Below are positions 1-8,971 of a DNA stretch of 64,000 bases, one piece after another. The notes under the pieces were generated by a model that was not told where the DNA came from, made no database searches, and saw only the letters and a program-made list of their open reading frames with translations. The number at the start of each line of letters is the position of its first letter. The first letter of the stretch is position 1. The DNA is from Pseudomonas extremaustralis (GTDB lineage: Bacteria; Pseudomonadota; Gammaproteobacteria; Pseudomonadales; Pseudomonadaceae). A program made the translations under genes and the position numbers. The stretch is from NCBI RefSeq assembly GCF_900102035.1, contig NZ_LT629689.1, forward strand, positions 5,393,001 to 5,457,000. The letters are read 5' to 3'.

Positions 1-893
1 GCAAGCTGGCCAAGCAGGTCGGCATTGAAAAACTCAACTTCCTGCGCACCTTGTCCTGGGACTTCACCAAACCCCAGTTGCCCGTGGGAGCAACGCTCAC
101 ACAGGCGTTGGAATTGCTTCACAGCGCCGCCGAGAAAACCGTGGTGCTGGTGATCGACGAAGCCCAGCACGCACTCACCAGCGAAGCGGGCATCAACGCC
201 ATGTTTGCCCTCAAGGCCGCGCGCGACCAGCTCAACCAGGGTCGCGAAGGCGAGGGCAGCGGCCTGCACCTGGTGTTCACCGGGTCCAACCGCGACAAGC
301 TCGCCCATTTGGTCCTGGGCAAAAGCCAGCCGTTCTTCGGGTCCAGCATCACGCCATTTCCGTTGCTGGGAAAAGAGTTCACCCAGGCGTACACCGCGCA
401 CCTCAACGCCCACTTGGCCAAGACCAATCAATTCAATGCCGCCGACATTGATGAAGCGTTCGAGTTGGTGGGCCGGCGCCCGGAAATGCTGCGCACCATC
501 GTGGGCGAAGTGGCGCTGGAGTTGGGCGAGGCGAGCCAACTCGGGCAACTGCTGCACAGCCGCGCCGAGCTGCTGCGCGCTGGCGTGTGGACCGAATTCG
601 AAAGCGCCTGGAACGCCCTGACCTTGCCCCAACGAGCTGTATTGCAAGTGATGGTCGAGCGCTCACAAAGCAACGAACCGTTCGCACCGTTTACCGACAG
701 CACCCTTACCGCAGTCAGCAAGGCCCTGGAGGACATGGGCAGCGATGCGGTTCCGGGCACCCAGACCATCCAGGCCTGCATCGATGCCCTGCGCGATAAG
801 GAGCTTGTATGGAAATCGAGCCGGGGCGGGTATGCCCTGGAAGACAAAACCTTCGGCGACTGGCTGCTGCACAAGCGCCGTACGCTGGGCTAA
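1..893 (+). CDS. ATP-binding protein (AAA/STAND-like ATPase), 5' end outside the window
   Basis: The reading frame is open from the first bases of the window (frame 3) to a TAA at 891-893, so the true start and the Walker A region lie upstream. The visible part has a Walker B-like segment ending in DEAQ (VLVIDEAQ), followed by a sensor-type stretch (LVFTGSN) and an all-helical C-terminal region ending in a winged-helix-like segment. This resembles AAA or archaeal-type ATPases that couple nucleotide hydrolysis to an unknown partner. No partner gene is visible downstream; the next gene is on the other strand. A specific function cannot be given. Confidence 0.7.
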   Translation, partial: KLAKQVGIEKLNFLRTLSWDFTKPQLPVGATLTQALELLHSAAEKTVVLVIDEAQHALTSEAGINAMFALKAARDQLNQGREGEGSGLHLVFTGSNRDKLAHLVLGKSQPFFGSSITPFPLLGKEFTQAYTAHLNAHLAKTNQFNAADIDEAFELVGRRPEMLRTIVGEVALELGEASQLGQLLHSRAELLRAGVWTEFESAWNALTLPQRAVLQVMVERSQSNEPFAPFTDSTLTAVSKALEDMGSDAVPGTQTIQACIDALRDKELVWKSSRGGYALEDKTFGDWLLHKRRTLG

Positions 894-922
894 AGACACC
901 CCAAAACCCCGGTGGCAGAGGG

Positions 923-1339
923 TTATTTTTTCAGCAGGGCCGAACACGCAGCCTTGTAGGCCTCGTGCTGGTATTTGTTCAGCGTCGTCGGCAGCTCGAA
1001 ATTGTGCTTCTTGTACTGCGCATTGAGGGTCTGCGGCGACAGCAGCGTCACTTCAACCCCGTCGAGCAACTGAAACACCCCTTCAATCTTGAATGTCGTC
1101 GGCCCACCGGCGAATTCACCTTTCTTGCTGCGCTTCTTGATGGCGATGCGTTCGATGGCGTTGGCCTGCACAAACGCCTTCACCTGAGCGGCGAAGGCTT
1201 TGACGTTGGCGGCGTCATCGTCGTCTTCCAGGGCGATTTTCTTGCTGGCCAGGGCGACATGGCTCAGCGCCTGGTTATCCAGGGAGGCGACAGCGATGAT
1301 GGCTTCGCTGCCTTTGATTTCGATGCCGCAGGTTTTCAT
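923..1339 (-). CDS. DUF3010 family protein
   Basis: 138-residue protein beginning MKTCGIEIKG. An upstream in-frame extension to 1420 is possible, but its arginine/serine-rich N-terminus looks spurious, so the ATG at 1337-1339 was chosen. The N-terminus reads like one strand of an RNase H/actin-like fold (GIEIKGSEAIIAV). The rest matches my memory of the DUF3010 family, small conserved proteobacterial proteins of unknown function. It carries a Lys/Arg-rich patch (AIKKRSKKG). No signal peptide or membrane segment is seen. Function unknown. Confidence 0.7.
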   Translation of the reverse strand: MKTCGIEIKGSEAIIAVASLDNQALSHVALASKKIALEDDDDAANVKAFAAQVKAFVQANAIERIAIKKRSKKGEFAGGPTTFKIEGVFQLLDGVEVTLLSPQTLNAQYKKHNFELPTTLNKYQHEAYKAACSALLKK

Positions 1340-1379
1340 GAAAGGCCTTGGGTCCCGTGAAAGTGGCGGGGATTGTCGC

Positions 1380-1781
1380 TTATTCCTGCCCGATCGACTC
1401 CAGAAACTCCGACCGCTCATCGCTCATCCGCGCCAGGCAGTCGTTCAGCTCGATGGCATAGGCCTTGGTCCCCGTCACCGCCGGGAAGGTGTCCACCGCG
1501 CAATCGGCGTCGCGCAGTTTTTCCCACTTCTGCTGGGCATCCTTCAGACGGGCGGTAATGTCCGCCAGTTTTGACTTGTCGCTGCCATAGGTCGAACCCA
1601 TGCGTTCGAGCAGCCCTTGATAGTTATCCTTGAGCAATTGCTCGGCGGTGGTTTTGTTGTAGGTGGCGCATTCCAGGGTTTGCTTGTCGTTTTCGATGCC
1701 GTCGCACGGCGTGCTGTCGGTGTCTTCGGCGGCGTGGACGCCGGTTGCGATGAGTGCCAAAGCCAGGAAAATCGATTTCAT
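1380..1781 (-). CDS. LprI/DUF1311-family periplasmic protein
   Basis: 133 residues with a clear Sec signal peptide (MKSIFLALALIATGVHAAE, cleavage after residue 17 or 18). The mature part has four cysteines and the pattern typical of the LprI/DUF1311 family: a helical segment QQKWEKLRDADC followed by a second Cys and a conserved Met/Arg near the C-terminus. Some family members inhibit lysozyme. It is probably periplasmic, with two disulfides. It has its own start (ATG 1779-1781) and no obvious operon partner. The lysozyme-inhibitor role is inferred from the family only. Confidence 0.75.
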   Translation of the reverse strand: MKSIFLALALIATGVHAAEDTDSTPCDGIENDKQTLECATYNKTTAEQLLKDNYQGLLERMGSTYGSDKSKLADITARLKDAQQKWEKLRDADCAVDTFPAVTGTKAYAIELNDCLARMSDERSEFLESIGQE

Positions 1782-1839
1782 TGCGCCGTCTCATATCGGT
1801 GGATGCGTGAATTCTGGCTCAAGCGTAAGACAAAGAACA

Positions 1840-1866
1840 GTCGCCAGACAGACGTGTCTTAGCGAC
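1840..1866. promoter_or_regulatory. Imperfect inverted repeat upstream of the dimethylglycine operon, candidate regulator site
   Basis: The arms GTCGCCAGACA (1840-1850) and TGTCTTAGCGAC (1855-1866) are near reverse complements. They lie about 135 nt upstream of the first gene of the dgc operon. The left arm resembles GTCGCAGATAG in the gbcA-gbcB intergenic region (23199-23209). In P. aeruginosa both loci are activated by the AraC-family regulator GbdR, so a shared half-site would make sense. No GbdR gene is in the window, and I could not check the consensus. Confidence 0.35.
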
Positions 1867-2000
1867 CTTCGTCGCGGATTGACGCTTTCGGCAATTCCCC
1901 TGTCGTTTTTGCACCCGGTCCGGTCGGCCCCTGGGCATATGCTGGCCCCAAAGCGCCGGCAGACGATTCGGCGCATGAATCGCCAATAAGGGGACGCCTG

Positions 2001-2978
2001 ATGAGCCCAGCGCAATTACACGCAGACAGCATCGTTATCGACGGGCTGATTATTGCCAAGTGGAACCGCGAGCTGTTCGAGGACATGCGCAAGGGTGGCC
2101 TGACCGCCGCCAACTGCACCGTGTCGGTGTGGGAAGGCTTCCAGGCCACGATCAACAACATCGTGGCCAGCCAGACCCTGATCCGCGAAAACAGTGACCT
2201 GGTAATCCCGGTGAAAACCACCGCCGACATCCTTAAAGCCAAGGAACAGGGCAAGACCGGCATCATCTTCGGCTTCCAGAACGCCCATGCCTTCGAAGAC
2301 CAGCTCGGCTACGTCGAGATCTTCAAGCAGCTCGGCGTCGGTGTGGTGCAGATGTGCTACAACACCCAGAACCTGGTGGGCACCGGCTGCTACGAGCGCG
2401 ACGGTGGCCTGTCGGGTTTCGGGCGCGAGATCGTCGGCGAGATGAACCGCGTCGGCATCATGTGCGACCTGTCCCACGTCGGCTCCAAGACCAGCGAAGA
2501 AGTCATCCTCGAATCGAAAAAACCGGTGTGCTACTCCCACTGCCTGCCGTCCGGGCTCAAGGAGCACCCGCGCAACAAGTCCGATGCAGAACTCAAATTC
2601 ATCGCTGACCACGGCGGCTTTGTCGGCGTGACCATGTTCGCGCCGTTCCTGGCCAAAGGCATCGATTCGACCATTGACGACTACGCCGAAGCCATCGAAT
2701 ACACCATGAACATCGTCGGCGAAGACGCCATTGGCATCGGCACCGATTTCACCCAGGGCCATGGCCAGGATTTCTTCGAAATGCTGACCCATGACAAAGG
2801 CTACGCCCGCCGCCTGACCAGCTTCGGCAAGATCATCAACCCCCTGGGCATCCGCACCGTGGGCGAGTTCCCCAACCTCACCGAGACCCTGCTCAAGCGC
2901 GGCCACAGCGAACGCGTGGTGCGCAAGATCATGGGCGAGAACTGGGTCAACGTCTTGAAGGACGTGTGGGGCGAATAA
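2001..2978 (+). CDS. Membrane dipeptidase (M19)-family protein of the dimethylglycine operon
   Basis: 325 residues, starting at ATG 2001 behind AAGGGG. The sequence follows the renal dipeptidase (peptidase M19) fold throughout: the N-terminal VIDG strand, a GxxHVG-like segment (DLSHVG), YSHCLPSGLKEHPRN and GIGTDFTQG. It is the homologue of the gene that sits first in the dgc clusters of P. aeruginosa (PA5396-type). Compared with human DPEP1, the HxD metal-binding pair after VIDG is replaced by LII. The bridging Glu of the GVEGG motif is Gln (GFQNA). The later His and Asp ligands remain. A standard dinuclear zinc peptidase activity is therefore doubtful. It is first in an operon with the DUF5943 gene and dgcA. 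Role in dimethylglycine use unknown. Confidence 0.85.
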   Translation: MSPAQLHADSIVIDGLIIAKWNRELFEDMRKGGLTAANCTVSVWEGFQATINNIVASQTLIRENSDLVIPVKTTADILKAKEQGKTGIIFGFQNAHAFEDQLGYVEIFKQLGVGVVQMCYNTQNLVGTGCYERDGGLSGFGREIVGEMNRVGIMCDLSHVGSKTSEEVILESKKPVCYSHCLPSGLKEHPRNKSDAELKFIADHGGFVGVTMFAPFLAKGIDSTIDDYAEAIEYTMNIVGEDAIGIGTDFTQGHGQDFFEMLTHDKGYARRLTSFGKIINPLGIRTVGEFPNLTETLLKRGHSERVVRKIMGENWVNVLKDVWGE

Positions 2979-3032
2979 GCCGACCGCACCCTCGGGCAAC
3001 ACCACCACGAATTTTTCTGGAGTTAAGTTTCC

Positions 3033-3563
3033 ATGGCCAAGATCGCCCCGCAATTACCCATCGAAGTCGACAGCGAAACCGGTGTCTGGACTTCCGACGC
3101 CCTGCCGATGCTGTACGTGCCGCGTCATTTCTTCGTCAACAACCACATGGGCATCGAAGAAGTGCTGGGCGCCGAAGCCTATGCCGAGATTCTCTACAAG
3201 GCCGGCTACAAATCCGCCTGGCACTGGTGTGAAAAAGAAGCCGAATGCCACGGCCTGGAAGGCGTCGCGGTGTTCGAGCACTACATGAAGCGCCTGTCGC
3301 AACGCGGCTGGGGCCTGTTCAAGATCCAGGACATCGACCTCGACAAAGGCACCGCCAGCGTCAAGCTCGAACACTCGGCCTTCGTCTACGTGTACGGCAA
3401 GGTCGGGCGCAAAGTGGACTACATGTTCACCGGCTGGTTCGCCGGCGCCATGGATCAGATTCTGCAAGCCCGCGGCAGCAACATCCGAACCGTGGCCGAA
3501 CAAGTCTACGGCGGCTCCGAAGAGGGCCACGACGACGGCCTGTTCACCGTCAAGCCGTTGTAA
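3033..3563 (+). CDS. DUF5943 (V4R-like) protein of the dimethylglycine operon
   Basis: 176 residues, with ATG 3033 behind TGGAG. It matches the small PA5397-type protein always found between the dipeptidase homologue and dgcA in pseudomonads, now called DUF5943. The fold looks like the 4-vinyl-reductase (V4R)/heme-NO-binding type: WHWCEKEAECHG, then a GWGLFKIQDIDL strand and a C-terminal YVYGKVGRKVDYMFTGWFAG segment. The gap to dgcA is 16 nt, so it is co-transcribed. Function is not known; a sensor or chaperone for the flavoenzyme is a guess. Confidence 0.75.
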   Translation: MAKIAPQLPIEVDSETGVWTSDALPMLYVPRHFFVNNHMGIEEVLGAEAYAEILYKAGYKSAWHWCEKEAECHGLEGVAVFEHYMKRLSQRGWGLFKIQDIDLDKGTASVKLEHSAFVYVYGKVGRKVDYMFTGWFAGAMDQILQARGSNIRTVAEQVYGGSEEGHDDGLFTVKPL

Positions 3564-3579
3564 GTCGAGGAATCCTGCC

Positions 3580-5640
3580 ATGGCTTTCGAAGCAATGTTC
3601 GCGCCGATCCAGATCGGCAAACTGACCATCCGCAACCGCGTGCTCAGTACCGCCCACGCCGAGGTGTACGCCACCGATGGCGGCATGACCACCGACCGCT
3701 ATGTGAAGTACTACGAAGAGAAAGCCAAGGGCGGGATCGGCCTGGCCATCTGCGGCGGCTCCTCGGTGGTGGCCATCGACAGCCCCCAGGAATGGTGGAG
3801 CTCGGTGAACCTGTCCACCGACCGCATCATCCCGCACTTCCAGAACCTGGCCGACGCCATGCACAAGCATGGCGCCAAGATCATGATCCAGATTACCCAC
3901 ATGGGCCGTCGTTCGCGTTGGGACGGCTTTAACTGGCCGACCCTGATGTCGCCGTCCGGCGTGCGCGAGCCGGTGCACCGTGCTACGTGCAAGACCATCG
4001 AGCCGGAAGAAATCTGGCGCGTGATCGGCAACTACGCCCAGGCCGCGCGGCGCGCCAAGGCCGGTGGCCTGGATGGCGTGGAGCTGTCCGCCGTGCACCA
4101 GCACATGATCGACCAGTTCTGGAGCCCACGGGTCAACAAGCGTACCGACGAATGGGGCGGCACCTTTGAAGGCCGCATGAAGTTCGGCCTGGAAGTGTTG
4201 AAAGCCGTGCGCGCCGAAGTGGGCGACGACTTCTGCGTGGGCATGCGCCTGTGCGGGGACGAGTTCCACCCGGACGGCCTGTCCCACGAGGACATGAAGC
4301 AGATCGCCAAGTATTACGACGACACCGGCATGCTCGATTTCATCGGCGTGGTCGGCTCGGGCTGCGACACCCATAACACCCTGGCCAACGTCATCCCGAA
4401 CATGAGTTATCCACCGGAGCCGTTCCTGCACCTGGCCGCCGGTATCAAGGAAGTGGTCAAGGTTCCGGTGCTGCACGCGCAGAACATCAAGGACCCGAAC
4501 CAGGCCACGCGCATCCTCGAAGGCGGCTATGTGGACATGGTCGGCATGACCCGCGCCCACATCGCTGACCCGCACTTGATCGCCAAGATCAAGATGGGCC
4601 AGATCGACCAGATCAAGCAGTGCGTCGGCGCCAACTATTGCATCGACCGCCAGTACCAGGGCCTGGATGTGCTGTGCATCCAGAACGCCGCGACCTCCCG
4701 TGAATACATGGGCGTGCCGCACATCATCGAAAAATCCACCGGGCCGAAACGCAAGGTCGTGGTGGTCGGTGCCGGCCCGGCCGGGATGGAAGCCGCGCGC
4801 GTGGCGGCCGAACGCGGCCACGACGTCACCCTGCTGGAGAAAAAAGAATTCATCGGCGGACAGATCACCACTGCCTCCAAGGCCCCGCAGCGCGACCAGA
4901 TCGCCGGCATCACCCGCTGGTTCCAGCTGGAGCTGGCGCGCTTGAAAGTCGACCTGCGCCTGGGCGTCGCGGCGGATGCCGAGACCATCCTGGACCTGCG
5001 TCCGGACGTGGTGGTGCTGGCCGTCGGCGGGCATCCGTATATCGAGCAGAACGAACACTGGGGCGCCGCCGAAGGCTTGGTGGTGAGCAGCTGGGATGTG
5101 CTCGACGGCAAAGTCGCGCCAGGCAAGAACGTGCTGGTGTACGACACCATCTGTGAGTTCACCGGCATGTCGGTGGCCGACTTCCTGGCGGACAAAGGCA
5201 GCCAGGTGGAAATCGTCACCGATGACATCAAGCCTGGGGTGGCCATCGGCGGTACGTCGTTCCCGACCTACTACCGCAGCATGTATCCCAAGGAAGTGAT
5301 CATGACCGGCGACATGATGCTGGAAAAGGTCTACCGCGAAGGCGACAAGCTGGTGGCGGTGCTGGAGAACGAATACACCGGCGCCAAAGAGGAGCGGGTG
5401 GTGGACCAGGTGGTAGTGGAAAACGGCGTGCGTCCGGACGAAGCGATTTACTACGGGCTCAAGGAAGGTTCGCGCAACAAGGGCCAGATTGACGTCGAAG
5501 CCTTGTTCGCGATCAAGCCGCAGCCGTGCCTGAGCGAAGCGGGCGAGGGCTACCTGCTGTTCCGCATCGGCGACTGTGTGGCGCAGCGCAACACCCACGC
5601 CGCGATCTATGACGCCTTGCGCCTGTGCAAAGACTTTTGA
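3580..5640 (+). CDS. dgcA: Dimethylglycine demethylation protein DgcA
   Basis: 686-residue flavoprotein of the 2,4-dienoyl-CoA reductase/trimethylamine dehydrogenase type. An N-terminal FMN TIM barrel (about 1-340) is followed by a Fe-S loop and a second nucleotide-binding half with KVVVVGAGPAGMEAA (about 391-405). With DgcB it demethylates dimethylglycine to sarcosine, releasing formaldehyde. The length and operon position match the P. aeruginosa gene. The Fe-S loop has Cys348, Cys354 and Cys366, but the position of the fourth ligand is Ala351 (CVGANYC where TMADH-type enzymes have CxGCxxC). The start is ATG 3580 behind CGAGGAA. A REPIN separates it from dgcB. Confidence 0.93.
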   Translation: MAFEAMFAPIQIGKLTIRNRVLSTAHAEVYATDGGMTTDRYVKYYEEKAKGGIGLAICGGSSVVAIDSPQEWWSSVNLSTDRIIPHFQNLADAMHKHGAKIMIQITHMGRRSRWDGFNWPTLMSPSGVREPVHRATCKTIEPEEIWRVIGNYAQAARRAKAGGLDGVELSAVHQHMIDQFWSPRVNKRTDEWGGTFEGRMKFGLEVLKAVRAEVGDDFCVGMRLCGDEFHPDGLSHEDMKQIAKYYDDTGMLDFIGVVGSGCDTHNTLANVIPNMSYPPEPFLHLAAGIKEVVKVPVLHAQNIKDPNQATRILEGGYVDMVGMTRAHIADPHLIAKIKMGQIDQIKQCVGANYCIDRQYQGLDVLCIQNAATSREYMGVPHIIEKSTGPKRKVVVVGAGPAGMEAARVAAERGHDVTLLEKKEFIGGQITTASKAPQRDQIAGITRWFQLELARLKVDLRLGVAADAETILDLRPDVVVLAVGGHPYIEQNEHWGAAEGLVVSSWDVLDGKVAPGKNVLVYDTICEFTGMSVADFLADKGSQVEIVTDDIKPGVAIGGTSFPTYYRSMYPKEVIMTGDMMLEKVYREGDKLVAVLENEYTGAKEERVVDQVVVENGVRPDEAIYYGLKEGSRNKGQIDVEALFAIKPQPCLSEAGEGYLLFRIGDCVAQRNTHAAIYDALRLCKDF

Positions 5641-5657
5641 TCAGGTGAACTCGGTCA

Positions 5658-5750
5658 AATGTGGGAGGGGGCTCGCTCCCGATAGCGGTGGGTCAGCTAC
5701 AGCTGTATCGACTGACAGACTGCTATCGGGAGCAAGCCCCCTCCCACATT
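5658..5750. repeat. REPIN (REP doublet), GTGGGAGGGGG family
   Basis: Two inverted copies of a Pseudomonas REP element (ATGTGGGAGGGGGCTCGCTC... and its reverse complement ...GAGCAAGCCCCCTCCCACAT) flank a short spacer, and together can fold into a long hairpin. The element lies between dgcA and dgcB inside the operon. Copies of the same family are at 30643-30734, 36751-36817 and 38477-38553. REPINs are mobilised in trans by RAYT transposases. No RAYT gene is in the window. Confidence 0.9.
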
Positions 5751-5797
5751 CAGGCCCGGTTTCACAGTAGACCTGTGTGGTCTGTGGGAGCTTCACC

Positions 5798-7741
5798 ATG
5801 TTGAACACCTTGCTGCCTATTCTCTTGTTTGCCGCTCTGGGCCTCGCTGCGCTCGGCGCCTTGCGCCGGGTGAACATGTGGCGCCGTGGGCGCGCGTCGA
5901 AGGTCGACCTGCTGGGCGGCCTGCTGGCCATGCCCAAGCGCTACATGGTCGACCTGCACCACGTGGTCGCCCGCGATAAATACATCGCCAACACCCACGT
6001 CGCCACGGCCCTGGGCTTTGTGCTGTCGGCGCTGCTGGCGATCCTGGTGCACGGCTTCGGCCTGCATAACCGCATTCTCGGTTACGCGCTGCTGCTGGCC
6101 TCGGTGCTGATGTTTGTCGGCGCCACGTTTGTCTACCTGCGTCGACGCAACCCGCCGTCGCGCCTGTCCAAAGGCCCGTGGATGCGCCTGCCGAAAAGCC
6201 TGATGGCGTTCTCGGTGAGCTTCTTCCTGGTGACGCTGCCGGTGGCTGGGGTCCTGCCCGCCGACTTCGGTGGCTGGCTGCTGGCCGCGCTGCTCGGCGT
6301 TGGCGTGCTGTGGGGCGTGTCGGAAATGTTTTTCGGCATGACCTGGGGCGGGCCGATGAAGCACGCCTTCGCCGGTGCCCTGCATTTGGCCTGGCACCGC
6401 CGCGCCGAGCGCTTTGGCGGGGGCCGTTCCACCGGTTTGAAACCGCTGGACCTGAACGATAAAACCGCGCCCCTGGGCGTGGAAAAACCCAAGGATTTCA
6501 CCTGGAACCAACTGCTCGGTTTCGACGCCTGCGTGCAGTGCGGCAAGTGTGAAGCGGCGTGCCCGGCGTTCGCCGCCGGCCAGCCACTGAACCCGAAAAA
6601 ACTGATCCAGGACATGGTGGTCGGCCTGGCCGGTGGCACCGATGCCAAGTTCGCCGGCAGCCCGTATCCGGGCAAACCCATTGGCGAGCACGGCGGCAAC
6701 CCGCACCAACCGATCGTCAACGGGCTGGTGGACGCCGAGACCCTATGGTCATGCACCACCTGCCGCGCCTGCGTGGAAGAGTGCCCGATGATGATCGAGC
6801 ACGTGGACGCCATCGTCGACATGCGCCGCCACCTGACCCTGGAAAAAGGCGCCACGCCGAACAAGGGCGCCGAAGTCCTGGAAAACCTGATCGCCACCGA
6901 CAACCCCGGCGGTTTTGCGCCGGGCGGTCGGCTGAACTGGGCGGCGGACTTGAACCTGCCGCTGCTCAGCGACAAGGGCCGCTGCGACGTGCTGTTCTGG
7001 GTCGGCGACGGTGCCTTCGACATGCGCAACCAACGCACCCTGCGCGCGTTCGTCAAAGTGCTCAAAGCCGCCAAGGTCGACTTCGCCGTACTCGGCCTGG
7101 AAGAACGCGACAGCGGCGACGTGGCGCGACGCCTGGGGGATGAAGCGACCTTCCAGCTGTTGGCCACGCGCAATATCCAGACGTTGGCCAAGTACAGCTT
7201 CAAGCGCATCGTCACCTGCGATCCCCACAGTTTCCATGTGCTGAAAAACGAATACGGCGCCTTCAACGGTGACTACGTGGTGCAGCACCACAGCACGTTC
7301 ATGGCCGAGCTGATCGACGCCGGCGCGCTGAACCTGGGCCAGCACAAAGGCAACAGCGTGACCTATCACGACCCGTGCTACCTGGGCCGCTACAACGGCG
7401 AATACGAGGCGCCGCGCCAAGTGCTGCGGGCGCTGGGTATCGAGGTCAAGGAGATGCAACGCTCGGGCTTCCGTTCACGCTGCTGCGGCGGCGGTGGCGG
7501 CGCGCCGATCACCGACATTCCCGGCAAGCAACGTATTCCCGACATGCGTATGGACGACATCCGCGAAACCGGTGCCGAGCTGGTGGCCGTGGGTTGCCCG
7601 CAATGCACCGCGATGCTTGAAGGCGTGGTCGAACCGCGTCCGCGGATTTTGGACATCGCTGAGTTGGTGGCCGACGCCTTGCTAGAAGACGCTGCCCCTG
7701 CCAAAGCCCCGATCAAACGTGAACCTGCGGAGGTGCATTGA
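5798..7741 (+). CDS. dgcB: Dimethylglycine demethylation protein DgcB (Fe-S electron-transfer membrane protein)
   Basis: 647 residues from ATG 5798 (GGAG 7 nt upstream; the in-frame GTG-type codon at 5777 is less likely). The N-terminus has several membrane segments (about 1-20, 65-110, 135-180). Two 4Fe-4S ferredoxin motifs (CVQCGKCEAACP and CTTCRACVEECP) follow. The C-terminal half has two cysteine-rich CCG-type domains (HDPCYLGRYNGEYEAPR and SRCCGGGGG), as in heterodisulfide-reductase D-like proteins. It probably passes electrons from DgcA and the ETF to the membrane. Its stop overlaps the next start (TGATG), which indicates translational coupling. Confidence 0.92.
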   Translation: MLNTLLPILLFAALGLAALGALRRVNMWRRGRASKVDLLGGLLAMPKRYMVDLHHVVARDKYIANTHVATALGFVLSALLAILVHGFGLHNRILGYALLLASVLMFVGATFVYLRRRNPPSRLSKGPWMRLPKSLMAFSVSFFLVTLPVAGVLPADFGGWLLAALLGVGVLWGVSEMFFGMTWGGPMKHAFAGALHLAWHRRAERFGGGRSTGLKPLDLNDKTAPLGVEKPKDFTWNQLLGFDACVQCGKCEAACPAFAAGQPLNPKKLIQDMVVGLAGGTDAKFAGSPYPGKPIGEHGGNPHQPIVNGLVDAETLWSCTTCRACVEECPMMIEHVDAIVDMRRHLTLEKGATPNKGAEVLENLIATDNPGGFAPGGRLNWAADLNLPLLSDKGRCDVLFWVGDGAFDMRNQRTLRAFVKVLKAAKVDFAVLGLEERDSGDVARRLGDEATFQLLATRNIQTLAKYSFKRIVTCDPHSFHVLKNEYGAFNGDYVVQHHSTFMAELIDAGALNLGQHKGNSVTYHDPCYLGRYNGEYEAPRQVLRALGIEVKEMQRSGFRSRCCGGGGGAPITDIPGKQRIPDMRMDDIRETGAELVAVGCPQCTAMLEGVVEPRPRILDIAELVADALLEDAAPAKAPIKREPAEVH

Positions 7742-8961
7742 TGAGCGACATTATCCGCCGCGACCCACGGGCCGAATGGATTGCCCGCAACCGCCTGCAC
7801 CCGCTGCATGCGGCGATGCAACCGGTGCAACACAGTTGGATGGGCCCCAACGGGGTTATCCGCAAAAACGTACACGGTGTCGGGTTTATCGGCCCCAACG
7901 GCATCAAGCGCATCGACCGCAGCGGCGCCCAACAGGGCGGCGCGGCCAAGCGCACGGCGGCGGTGGAAGTGCAATTGCCGCTGCATCAGATCGCCGAACC
8001 GGCGTTCTACATCAGCGTCGTGCCAGACATGGTCGGCGGCCGCTTGAGCAGTCACGACCGCGACCTGCTCGGCCTCGCCCGGCAACTGGCCGGCAGCGAC
8101 GGCGCGGTGCTGGCGGTGGTGTTTGGCGAGCACAAGGAAAGCGCGTTTGCCACGGCCGGCGTCGACCGTCTGCTGGTGCTCGAAGGCCATGAGTTCGACG
8201 GTTATGCGCCGGAGCAACGTGTCCAGGGCCTGCGGGCTGTGGATAACCAGTTCAACCCGCGCCACTGGCTGCTGCCCGACAGCCGCAGCGGTGGCGGTGA
8301 GTTGGGTCGGCGCTTGGCCGCCAGCCTCAACGAACGCCCGGCCACGCGGGTCTGGCAGATCAAGGGCAACGAATGCATCGGCCGCGCCGGTGCCGGCCAG
8401 CAAGATTTGGCGCGGCCACTGCCACGCCTGATCCTCGCCGCCGCCGAATGCGCCGAGCCGGTCAGCGACACCCGTCACGAAGTGCTGCCCGTGGAGTTAT
8501 CCACAACCCTGGCGCGCCGCCTGCCGCGTATCGAAGACCTCGGCGCGGTGGCGGTGGACCCGGCGGCGATTCCCATGGCCGAGGCCGAATTCATTTTCTC
8601 CGGCGGCAATGGGGTCAAGGACTGGGCGCTGTTCCACCAGACCGCCGCCGCCCTGGGCGCCACTGAAGGCGCCTCGCGCGTTGCGGTGGACGATGGCTTC
8701 ATGGCCCGCGATCGCCAGGTCGGCGCCAGCGGCACTTGGGTCACGGCGCGGGTGTATGTAGCCGTGGGGATTTCCGGGGCGATCCAGCACCTGCAAGGCA
8801 TCGGTGCCTGCGACAAGGTGGTGGCGATCAACCTCGATGCGGGCTGCGACATGATCAAGCGTGCCGACCTGTCGGTGATCGGCGACAGCGCGGCGATTCT
8901 GCAGGCCTTGATCGATGCGGTTCACACATACCGCAACGGCGCCAAGCGCGATGCGGCTTAA
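7741..8961 (+). CDS. Electron transfer flavoprotein alpha-like subunit of the dgc operon
   Basis: 406 residues. The ATG at 7741 overlaps the dgcB stop by one base. The C-terminal third carries the ETF-alpha FAD-binding domain (FSGGNGVKDW, VGASGTWV, YVAVGISGAIQH, AINLDAGCDMIKRAD). The long N-terminal part is less conserved than in housekeeping EtfA. With the next gene it should form an ETF dedicated to methyl-group oxidation, the PA5400-type partner. It probably shuttles electrons between DgcA and the membrane-bound DgcB. The homology is firm; the exact redox partner is inferred from gene order. Confidence 0.88.
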   Translation: MSDIIRRDPRAEWIARNRLHPLHAAMQPVQHSWMGPNGVIRKNVHGVGFIGPNGIKRIDRSGAQQGGAAKRTAAVEVQLPLHQIAEPAFYISVVPDMVGGRLSSHDRDLLGLARQLAGSDGAVLAVVFGEHKESAFATAGVDRLLVLEGHEFDGYAPEQRVQGLRAVDNQFNPRHWLLPDSRSGGGELGRRLAASLNERPATRVWQIKGNECIGRAGAGQQDLARPLPRLILAAAECAEPVSDTRHEVLPVELSTTLARRLPRIEDLGAVAVDPAAIPMAEAEFIFSGGNGVKDWALFHQTAAALGATEGASRVAVDDGFMARDRQVGASGTWVTARVYVAVGISGAIQHLQGIGACDKVVAINLDAGCDMIKRADLSVIGDSAAILQALIDAVHTYRNGAKRDAA

Positions 8962-8971
8962 GGAAATGGCC

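Noticed and set aside
3550..5598. 682-codon open frame opposite dgcA
   Set aside because: Antisense shadow of dgcA with the same His/Val/Ala-rich composition and no recognisable motif.
5658..5750. Rho-independent terminator between dgcA and dgcB
   Set aside because: The hairpin is long but has no T tract and matches the dispersed REPIN family.
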